Below are positions 22,501 through 34,500 of a DNA stretch of 64,000 bases, in pieces. A program made the position numbers and the translations under genes. Where the stretch lies: NCBI GenBank assembly GCA_016648135.1, contig JADDOH010023116.1, positions 434,001 to 498,000 on the forward strand, given 5' to 3'. How positions within the stretch are numbered: the first letter of the stretch is position 1; each line of letters begins with the position of its first letter. Source of the stretch: Agrypnia vestita. Lineage: Eukaryota; Arthropoda; Insecta; Trichoptera; Phryganeidae. The notes beneath the pieces were generated by a model. That model was not told where the DNA came from. It did not search any database and saw nothing but the letters and a program-made list of their open reading frames with translations.

Positions 22501-25500
22501 TTTTAATTTAAGTTTAATTGCACATAATATGTGATGCAAAAAAAAAGTATGAGTATGTCGTTGCGTCACCCGATAGCTGAGTGATGTCGGGAGATCGCCG
22601 ACAAACAAGAGCTAAGAGTCAAATATGGTTGAACCGAGGGTCCATCTTATAAAGTAATATTTTTGACATGTTCATTTATTATATTGTGTAATAACTTTTT
22701 GTTTCATTTTAGGGAATTTCAACTTATTTCTCTGGGAATTGTTCTATGGAAGATGCTGAAACAGTTGGGGAATGGCTGCGTTCCAAAAAATTTGAAGCTT
22801 ACATTTGCAGAACATTCAAATCTTTAACAGAAAATGGTGTGTATAATAAATAGTAGTTACTTATTTAATAATTCATGTTTGTATTTGTTCTCATTTAATT
22901 ATTTTAAATGATATTTTTAGGACTTCCACTATATTCAATTGTTTTGGCAAGTGTGGACGATGCATCGGCTGATAAAATAACATTGGCAAAGGAACTTTAT
23001 AAAGGGGCATATTTCGAAGTAGTGCGTGGTGATTACTCACCAATTCTCAAACAAGTGAATCATTACTTAAAAGAAGCGATGAAGTACACAGCTAACGATA
23101 ATGAGAAACAAATGTTAAAGCATTATATTGAAAGTTTCAACGAGGGTGACTTGAATGAACACAAAAATGGTAGTCGGTTTTGGATCAAGGATAAAGGACC
23201 TGTTATTGAAACGTAAGTTTGTTTTGATGCATATTAAATGAATGTTGCCAAATGCTAACAAACATTTCAAGCAGGCACGTGCAGTGAGCACATTAAAGCA
23301 ACACTTTAACATAATATGTATATACAGTAAAACTTCGTTAATTCGATATTCAAGGGACCTGAAAAATAAATCTCAAATTATAAGAGCCCCCGTTAATTCG
23401 AAATTTTAGGTACAAAAAAAATCGCGGTGCAATTGTGAAATTTGCCAAGAACATAAAACTCTCAAAAAAACCGTTAATTTTGTTAAATTTATGCTTATAT
23501 TTAAAGAAATCACTTTGAAAACGCTATATTTATTATGTTAATGAAAAGATCGCGACATTTTGTGATATTTGGTGTTCTCACTCACGAAAAAATCTTTTTT
23601 TCCATTTCCGTCACGTCTGGATGGATGACCATATTCAAAAATGTTTAGTTATACTTAAATTTATGGAATGCTTCTTCAATTTTCAGACGACTTTAACTTT
23701 TGATTTCGCCTTTTTTCCGGCTCAGACTAACAATAAATATGTGAAACAATAAGATAAGTCACTAATAACATCGTACAAATAAAATTAAACATTTTAATAA
23801 CACAATTATTAGGGAAAAAATCTAACTAATGACAAATTTAAAACATGAAAAACAATTTAAAACGCGTTTAGGTATGAGAATTAGCGCAAACGCCGCCCGC
23901 CGCGTCTATATTCTGTGCCCGCCGCGTCTATATTCTGTGTCCGCCGCAAACTAAACTATCCGCGCATATCGAGGCAGCCAACAGAAGAAAGCATATACAG
24001 GATTCCCCAATTTTAGGGATCGCGTCACAATACGTATATAGAAAAAGGGCATTCCATAAGGTACCATGAATTGATTGTGAAATACGCCAAGAATAGTAAA
24101 ATTCACGAAAAAGTCATTAATTTTGTGAAAAATGTCTGTTTTCCATATTTCAAGAAATCGTTTAGAAAACGCAATGTTTATTATACTAAAACAAAGTTCG
24201 CGACATTTCAAAGTACCCGATATTGATATATTTGTTATTCTCACTTGTGAAAAAAATCAAAATATTATTTCAATTTTGTTGAATTTAAAAAAAAAATCGA
24301 ATTACGCGAACTAAAATGTTAGTCCTATTTTCATAGCACAAGCGTTTAGCTTATTTTAAAATATAAGAATATTGGTGTGATGCAGATTTCGTGTTTGCAT
24401 CTCTATTTAAAAAAAAAGTAATACAAATATTTATCTCGTCAAAATTGACGGTCAAGACAGGATTGCTATGAATACTGAAAACCAATGAGAATGTACAATT
24501 GCCTGGATCTAAATGTAAGTGGAGTTTGATTCATGGGTTTTGATTGTTTCAGTTATCAAGGTTTTATCGAAACTTATCGTGATCCGAGCGGTCAGAGAGG
24601 TGAATTTGAAGGCTTTGTTGCAATGGTAAATAAAAAAATGTCAGAAAAGTTTAAAGCCTTGGTTGACAATGCTGAGAGTTTTTTGACTCTTTTACCATGG
24701 GGCAAGGATCTAGAGAAAGACAGGTTCCTGCAGCCAGACTTTACCAGCTTAGATGTACTCACATTCGCTGGCAGCGGAGTGCCGGCTGGAATTAATATTC
24801 CAAACTGTGAGTTCCTCGTGTCGCTATAATATTGCATCATTTACTTTCAAATAAACTTTTACAACGAATTATATAGTACTACATCATCAGCTGTACTGTG
24901 ATCAGGAAAATTAGTCCACAATATACATATTAGAATAAGAAGAATGTTGATTTATGAAAACAATTTATTTTCAGATGATGAAATACGACAGAGCGAAGGT
25001 TTTAAGAATGTCTCACTTGGGAACGTAATACCCGCTCACTATAAGGATTCTGTTACACCCTTTCTTTCAACAGCAGATTCTGACCTTCTAAGCAAGTACA
25101 GAGTGCAGTCATTTGAGGTAGTCAATGACATTTGTTGTTTTATACAGCGGAATCTACTTATTATAATTGTAGACAAGATACCAATCGGCTATTGTTATCA
25201 TGATCGGTCATATAAAAATATTAAAAAATATTCTACCTATTATAATGAAACTTGAAATGAGTAGCTTGTTGCTCCTGTGGTTAGGACTCTCGCCTCGTGA
25301 TCCAAAGGTCGCGGGTTCAAACCTCACTCCAGACCAGCAAGTTAGTCTTATCTTCATAAGAGAAGCATTTATCTTAATTTGAAAATAGTAAAAATGTTGA
25401 TGTGACACGTATTCCGTGTTTGCATCTCTATTTTTAAAAAAAAACTTCGCCTATTGTTATCAATTCTGATACGATATTGATAATTACACTTGGATACAAA

Positions 25501-28500
25501 AGATGTAAATTCCTAATAAAATTCGTACAATTTTCTTCATTGTTTAATAAACACATACACACAAGTTATTCATAAGGAAACCTATATTAATTTTTTATAT
25601 TGTATTAAGTTTGGATAAATATAAAATGTACGATTGTCGTAATTACTTGAAATAAATATGTAGTTTATTATTTGTTCTCCATTTAATGTTATCATCCGAT
25701 TATCCAAAACTGCAGGTACCATAGTGATTGTAATAAGCAGATTAAAGTTTATTATCATTTATGTTTTATTTTCACATAGCATTTATATTTCAGGTTCAAG
25801 TTGGTCTGCATGAATTGTTGGGTCATGGAAGTGGTAAACTTTTCTACAAGCATGCTGACGGTTCATATAATTTTGACATTGAGAATGTTAAAAATCCCCT
25901 TACAGGTTTGTGATTGATCACATAAATAAATTAATAACAGTACATATTGGAAATTTTTATTCTAGAAGAACTACCCTTTTATCGTTGATTTCTTTCTCTT
26001 TAGCCTTTCTCCTGCTTTTCAATTATTTGTTTTCAAAATTAATGCACTTTGTTATATTTTGAAGAAAAATATCTAATAGACCAAACATGTATTAAGTTTC
26101 TCCAAACATTATTTAAAAAAATATTTTCATATACAGTAGAAGTAGAACCCCGTTAATTCAAATTTAAAGGTAAAAAAAAATCAGGATGCGATTGCGAAAT
26201 TCGCCAGAAATCGTAAAACTCATGAAAACGCCATTAATTTTTTGAAAAATGTCTGTATTTTTGCATATTTCAAGAAATCATACAATATTTATTATGCTAA
26301 TACTGAGACATTTCTACTACTAAAGTACCCGATATTTATATATTTGTTTCACTTGAATAAGAAATTGAAATATTTTTTTTCAATTTTGTAAAATTAAAAA
26401 AAAAATCAAATTGTGTGAATTAAAATGTATTGACTTATATAAATCGTTTAAAGCACAAGGGGCTAAAAAATATTTCGAATTCTGAATTACCCGGGTTTTC
26501 AAATTATCGGGATTGATCTACTATAAAATTAAGATTTTGGGTTTTTTGACTGAAAAATTTTGAATTGTGGCGAATTTCGAATTATCAGGGTTCGATTTAA
26601 CGTGGCTTTACTGTATTTAATACTTTTAAAATGTGCATATCTTACTTTTAATTTTTTTACTTCAAACAACCCGCACAAAATTAGCTTATATTTTATATTT
26701 GATTATTTTCTGTTTTTATATAAAAGCAAACATGTCAAATGCTGTATTTAAATAAAACTAAAATGCAATATACATACCTGCTTTGGATCAGGAAATAGTC
26801 TCAGTTAATTCTAGAAAAAAATTAATTAAAATTGTTAGTTAATATTTAAAATATGTGTAAATAAATAAACAGTAAATAAATAATGAGATACATGATGGTT
26901 GCAGGAGGAGCTATTGAGTCGTGGTATAATGATGGGGAAACTTACGATTCCCAATTTACCAATATTGGATCAACATTTGAAGAATGCAGAGCAGAGGCGG
27001 TTGGTCTTTATTTGTGCTTAGATAGAAATGTTCTCAAGTAAGTTTTTTTTTTTTGTATTTACGTAACTGTCCTATCATCTGTGGAAGGTTTTGTACATAT
27101 ACATATATTAACATATTAATATTTGTGTAGCCATTTCAATCATATCAATCCAAAATTTAATAATTTACTATGTACATACCATCAGCTAGCATACAGTGTT
27201 TTAATTTTATTGTATGAAAAAATATAGATATTTTTTATGCCATTTATTCAATCAGGCCATCGTTGTTAAATATTGTATAGTATTTTTTAATACCTTTAAT
27301 GAACAAGCAAGCATATTCAATATTGAAAATTTTTGTAAGAAAATTATCCCTCTAATGAAATAATAATTTTTGAAACAAATTTTATGACAACCAAACTATC
27401 ACAACCGAAAAATTATATTTCAAAAAGAAATTAACAGAAATTATCAAAAGATAATGTGATAAAAAATATAATTTAGCCATTTATAAGTATAGTATCATAA
27501 CAAATATACTACTAGCTGTAACCCGTCAAAAATAATGTATGTTTACATGTCGGTTCCTAAGGAATAAATATTTATTTATCGATAAAAAAACTTTTTAAAA
27601 AAAAGTTACGAATGTTACAGATAGACAGACAGCGAAATTATTATTGTTCGTATAATATAATAATTTTGTCGTGTGGGATATTTGTCTTAGACATTTTGTA
27701 TTTGGATCAAATTCCCGTGCATCTTTTGTCGTTGGACCAAAAGTTCGTGAACTTTTTGTCGTTAACCTTATCTCCATGGATATTTTGTCATTGTACAAAT
27801 GTCCGTGGTCCTACTGTCGTTGGACCAAATGTCTGTGAACATATTCATACACAGACGCTTATTTTGCAGAATTCGAACAGATTCGTATTCTGCAAAATAA
27901 GTTTAACCTCCAGAAAAATGTGGCCGCACGTATGTGGCGGTACAATACTCTTCCACTGTGAGTGTGGCACGATTGCAGCAATGTTTTTATATAAATATTC
28001 AAATATTTTGTATTACTAAGGCCGCATATATTTCTAATAATAATATTTTTTCATTTTACACATAGGTAGATATTTTGTATTACTAAGGCCGCATATGTAC
28101 ATATTTTGTATTACTAAAGCCGCATATGTAGATATTTTGTATTATTAAGGCCGCATATGTTTCTAATAATAATATTTTTTCATTTTACACATAGGTAGAT
28201 AAAATTAATTAAAAATGACAAAATAAACTCACTCCATGGAGCTAGTTTACTTACGAAAAACTTACGAAAATGATTGATTAAAATATACTGCTGTTTTCTG
28301 TTGGGTTGTTTCGTAATTACATACATAGTATTTTTTTCTTTCTAAAAGAATAATGACAAACCGTCACAGTAATGTCGTCAATGATATATCTACTTTAGAG
28401 ATTCAATACTGCAGAGAAACAGTTCAAAACAGTGATCAGCGGAGGAAAACTCTCAAGACCCCACCCCTGTGCATCCCTATGCAGGACCAACAATTAATCT

Positions 28501-31500
28501 CTAATTCTTAAAAATATATGGAGCATATTGTTTTGATTATATGAAGGAAAATAAGTTGTGTTTATCGTCGGATATAAATTAATAAAAAAAACAGAGTTTC
28601 GTAGAAGAAACTGAGAAGGCGTTTAGTTCGCATCGTGTCCGCTTTTGCTTCGATACTGTATGTCATGATAGGTCTTATGCATGTTTTATATATTCTGACT
28701 TTGCTTTCTACTAGCATATTCTTATTGGCCCATACAGTGTTTAAACATCCGGAGATAACCGCTGCTTTGTCTGTCTGCTCTTTGACTTCGTTATACAGAT
28801 CCCTGTAGCTAGATATCTCCACCCCGAGGTACTTAAATTTCATAACCTGTTCTATGGGTTTATTGTCTGCGACCAGTTTACATCTACGAGGTTGTCTAGA
28901 TATCGTAAAACACTTAGTTTTCTCAACTGAAATGATCATGTTGTACCTCCTGCATGCAAGATGGAACTTGTAAGTCTTTGTAAGTCATCTTCGTTTTCGG
29001 CCATTATGGTAACATCGTCAGCGTAACACACCATATTAATGATTTAATCACCCATCCTGTACCCGAGTCTAAGAGCTGTCACCTCTATTATTTCGTCCAT
29101 AATCAAGTTGAACAAAAATGGACTAAGACTATCACCCTGTCTGATTCCTGTCATCGTTAGTTTTTCCCTGCAAAGATCACCATCCACTTTGATTTTTGTT
29201 TTGTCATTGGTGATCAAATCTTGTATAGTTTTTATTAATGAGGGTGATATTCCCTTATTCACCAAAATATATAATATCGCTGAATATCACTCTGTCGAAC
29301 GTCTTGGTTAAATCAATAAATAACTAATGTTAAATTTGGCTTAGAAGTACGTTTCATAGAGAAATAAGTGAAAAGGAATAATCGGCCATAGATACATGTC
29401 CGGCTCTCGCCACTGCCAACGGCATTCTGTTTTATACCAACGTCATATATTTGGCACATTTCATACTTTGGAATTTTAATTTTTGAATAATAATTAACAT
29501 GTTTTTATTTTAAAAAAAACGAGCGAGCCTTACAGTAGTCGCATATGATGTGTAACATTTGACATCTCAGAATTAAAAATATTAATTGAGCAGTGACAGA
29601 AATTAATCTCAAAATTTAAAAAAAGCTAAATATGGAAATATTTATTTGAATAATTATTCATTATGTTCGTGGTGTGTATTCTATAGTAGACAAAGAGGCA
29701 ATTTGTGGTATTTTTCCAAATTCAAATCGGATCACAAACATTCAAGTTACATTGAAAATAATAAATACAAATACATAAATATATAAATAATAACTAATTA
29801 CATAAATTCTATGCGTGAGTGGTATGTATCTATCACCATCACATTTTGAATTCCAAAATATGGAAAAACCGAAAACTGTGTGCAATAAATGCATTATTTC
29901 ACATTAAGTGCATAGAACATTATGAAGAAGAAAAAGAATTGATTGAATATATAAAATATGCATGCAAAAATTTTATACTTGTCTTTAAAAAAATTTTTGA
30001 TGTGAAAAACATGAGAAAACACCCATTAATGTATTTAATATGAATCTGGGTAGATACCTTGACATGCACACGAACATATTATTATATCGCCTTACATATT
30101 GAAAAATATTTTAATCACTTCAACGGATTTGAATCAACATTTTTCATCAACACCTGTTTTTTAACGGTTTCGTTTACGATTAAAATCTATTACGGCCATC
30201 ATTGTTTTTGACAAAATCGTTTAAAGGTATATCGAACTTAATTTTTGTCAAACTGATTTTTATAAGTTAAATACATCTCGAGATATTACATATTGAATAT
30301 CAACAATATACGATATGTTTGTAAAAATGACATTTCTGAAGCCAGTCTGTCAAGGTCCAAATGCGGTATTTTTTAGGTGATGGTTTTTGATTTGATCAGC
30401 GCCGTCTAATTTACCTCGAAAGGAAAAGAATAGTCTGTCATAAACACTAACTAATATCAACCTTTCATTTTATCAAAAATAATTATCACTTGAACGTCGT
30501 AATTCTCACATATTTGTTTTAAAGAAACTCATTGGTCAAACCTCTGCACATGACAATAATGGTCAAGGTAGATTGAAGTACAAATGGTTCAACCGCCGAA
30601 ATCCTTGCGATGCTAATGTTGTTATGTGAAATAAATTATTTATTTACTATTTGAGTCCACTGTCGTAGTGTCTGCCAAATTTGTTAGTTTCTCACAAAAT
30701 AAAATAAAATTACATTTTCTAAAACCAACCCAAGATACACCTCGAAATTTTCCTTTTAAAAAAACATTCAATTTGTGCAAGCTCATTTTTCTACAATACC
30801 CGTTTCTCAGACACACATGAAAGCACTGGTCTGATAAGCATCTTGTGCACTAAAACTTTAAAAGGCTTTATACAACATAAATGATACTGACTATATATTT
30901 TATTTTAGGGTATTTGGTTATGAAGGACAGGCAGCAGACGATATAATCTACACTAATTGGCTAGGTTTACTTTGGAATGGAGCTGCCAAGGCCACAGAAA
31001 TGTACCAGCCTAAAACCAAAGCTTGGCTCCAGGTAATATTAATTAATTTTTGCTCCCAGGAATATGTACCATCAATTACAAAAATACATAAAATAATAAA
31101 ATAATTCTTATTGACTTTTCTATATACAATATTTAATTAAGCATCCTGAACAACACATTTGTGGCAGAGAATGCATTTCTAAGATTTCGCAAGCGTAATA
31201 TTCTTCTTTAAGGTGTAGTAAATCTATGCATATTTGTTCTCCACTCAAAATATCTACACAGTTGTACTCAACTTCATTATTGGAAATTAAATATTTTCAG
31301 GCCCATGCCCAAGCAAGATTTGTTTTGATGCGTCTATTGGAATTAGATGGCGAAGGTATTCTAACCATTACAGAAACTGAACCTGGGAAAAATCTTTTGT
31401 TGACCCTGGATCGTTCCAAGATAGAAACAGTTGGAAAAAAAGTTGTCGGTGAGACTTTTATTTTGTTTTTTTAGATGCTTTTATTTATTAAACGATTAAA

Positions 31501-34500
31501 CTTAATAATCATGTCACTCACATTAAATTAATAATCTCTTCACTTACAAGCAAAAGCCGCAGAAACAGCTGAAGAACATGACGTTCGAAGATTTATTTTA
31601 AACTTTAAAACAATGTGTTTAATATTTGGATACTGCCGTGGGTGATGTTAAAAAATCGATTATGAATGTATGTAAGAAAGTGTATAAAGCATGTCTTTAA
31701 AAAAAATTTTGATTTACTTGTTTTTAATATTTTCATATTATATTTTTGATTTATACATGCGTGGTCGGTAAGGTCTCTGAAGGGTACACATTATGTGTAC
31801 TTTTAAGCACTAAGAAGCTAGAGAATACAAATTCTCAGCCAACAAATCCAATATCCACATTCACATTCTCCCAACCTTGGAAATATTGCTAACAGAGAGG
31901 GACGGAAGACAAACCTCCTGCACCCTACTAACAAACACAAGTGGCTTGGAAAGGTGAGGCCAGGATTGTACAGTCCGACTCTCCTCCATGATAAGAGATA
32001 CATTAGGGAGCCCTTAATCTAGAAGTGGATAGAAATCACAGATAATGATTATGACATTTTCATTTCCATCCATGCAAACAATACGAGCAAATATGGTAGC
32101 CGTCCCTTGGCCGATAGTGACTACTTGCTGTTAGGCCCTGTGGGTGGCTATAATGGCCGCTATACGGTCTTTGATGACTGCTTTTTGCTAGGCCCAGTGG
32201 ACAGCTATGGTGGACGCTTTGCGGCTGATACTAATCGCTACACGGCCATTGGTGTATGCTTGCTGCTAGGCCCTGTGGTCCGCTATGCGACCACTGTGTA
32301 CCATCGGCTTTCACCAATTGTTTGCTGTTGAACCCTGTGGCTAGCTACATATGTATATACTTTAGATAAACATTTTTCTAATCAATTTTAAAGCCGGGGT
32401 GGATATTTTACATTTACTTCTTTTGATAAAATGCTTCTAAAACACACAAAAATAAATTTAATATTATTTTCAACCACTATTTTCTTTTGTACCCATTCAT
32501 AAAATAAATAAATTTGATCAAGTATAATTACTAGTGTTACATGGTTGTAGGGATATTTATTGAATTTTGATGGATTTGATATTCTTATTCCTTCTCAAAA
32601 TATTTTTATTCTCTTAAACACAGTTTATACTAGAAATGAAACAGATATCTGGTAACTATCCGGCTCAGTTTTACTATCCGGCCATATATCGGATTGTAGC
32701 TCAATATGCGGCAGATACTGGATTTTCATAAATTGCGAAAATTTCATCAAATTAATAAAATTAATAAAAATCTTAAAATACGATTCCATTAAAATGCAGT
32801 ATGATTGGTCGTCACATCGTTAGCAGAAATTATAGGTAAAGCATATATTCAGTGACGTTTGTCACTGTAATTTGTTTTGTTTCTATGATCACTGTTCGTC
32901 TTCGATTTGTTTTTACTTATGTTTGCTTGGTGTTTGTATAGATTTTGCGGTGTTTGTGACCTATTTTAATAAAATAAACTATCTAAGAACACATTAAAAA
33001 TAATGGAGGACAGATTTTCACAAGGAAAATCCGATTACTTACCGAAAATTGTTGCCTTAATGTTGGCTTGTTAAACGTCAGATGGTCAAATTGACATAAA
33101 AATGAATACATGACGTCACTTGCGAAAATAAGTGTTTTTTAATGTTAATATACATATAAAAAAAAAACGTTTTCGTGAATGTGTACGATTTTTCTATTTA
33201 AAAAAATGTGAAATTACCCTATTAATGATTTTGATTTTAAAAATTTCTTATGCAGGAACAAAACAATGATAAAATTGTCATAAATGAACCGTCAACTTAT
33301 TAAAGTATAAAGATCGCAAATAATATGTATAATAATATATCTATGTAAAAATTTAGTGGAATGTATCTCGGTCAATATTATTTGAAATTAAAAGAAAATA
33401 AATTACCAAAATTTAGGGTGGAATGCAGAATAGGGCGTTGGGAGCTATGTATGTATATGAAATATTAACAAATTTTCCGGTATGATTGAATGTCCTGATT
33501 CCAAAAATGTCCATAAAATAATGTCGCACTCTTATATTAAACGAGTAATTCCAATTTAAAAATCATTTGTAAGTTTGACAAATCAGCCTTTTCCTTTGAA
33601 GTTTTACATGTATCTATAGAAATCATTGAATAATCGTCTATGGTTCGCGTATCTGACAGCTCCCAATGCCCTATTTTGCATTTATCCCAAAATTTACTTC
33701 TAGATTAAAGATAAATTCTAGATTCTTGAACTGAATTTTGACAATGAATACATTCTTTGAGCTGTATTATCATATTTGTAGGTGACTTCCTGATGAAACT
33801 TCAAGTGCTGAAATCTACGGCAGATACTGAGGGAGCGAGGAAGCTGTTCTCTTACTATAGTGAGCTCCGGGAGCCGTGGGGGGGATGGAGAGATATTGTG
33901 CTGGCGCACAAACAGCCGCGTAAAATCCTTGTTCAACCCAACACTATATTGGAAGGTAAACATTATAATGTGCAATATTAAAAAAGTAAAACTGAGCGAT
34001 GGAAGAAAACGATCATTCTGCCTTAGAGTCATATTACGATATGGATTGATTTAAAAAGGAGTGCAGAATTATTAATATGTTTCTTAAAGTCTTTAGGGAT
34101 CAAAATTCGACTCAAATAATATACGAGCTTTTGTCAAAATTTTAAATAAGTTAAAATTTTGACACAAATAGTAGTTTCGCGGAGACTCCTGGGTATTCTG
34201 CTGGAGCTCGAAATCGAAGAATATATGACCATCTCTTTCTATCAAAACCTTACTGTTTTAGCAACGAATATGTAAATATGTGACGAAAGTGTAATGTTTA
34301 TTCGATATGAGATTCAGACAGTACCTCGCTCACGTCTTGAAAGGGCGTGATCTATCGACGCAATTTGACACATTTGATAGTTTGCAAAACGGATGTCCAG
34401 CTTTAATTACACACAGCAATAAGTGTGTTAAATACAATTTAAAATGTTTTATTTTACTTTGTAATACACAAACCCAACGAGTTCTTAAATTACTACTATA

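Noticed and set aside
27505..27560. second Helitron end (ACTAGCTG…CCCG) on the minus strand
   Set aside because: Only a short resemblance to a reversed Helitron end, with no hairpin; not enough to call.
27665..27845. CRISPR-like array
   Set aside because: Units are adjacent and diverged with no spacers, in a eukaryotic intron; a minisatellite.
27612..28019. 135-codon + strand open frame
   Set aside because: Built from the 32-bp minisatellite and a hairpin; the repeat period of the peptide shows it is not a gene.
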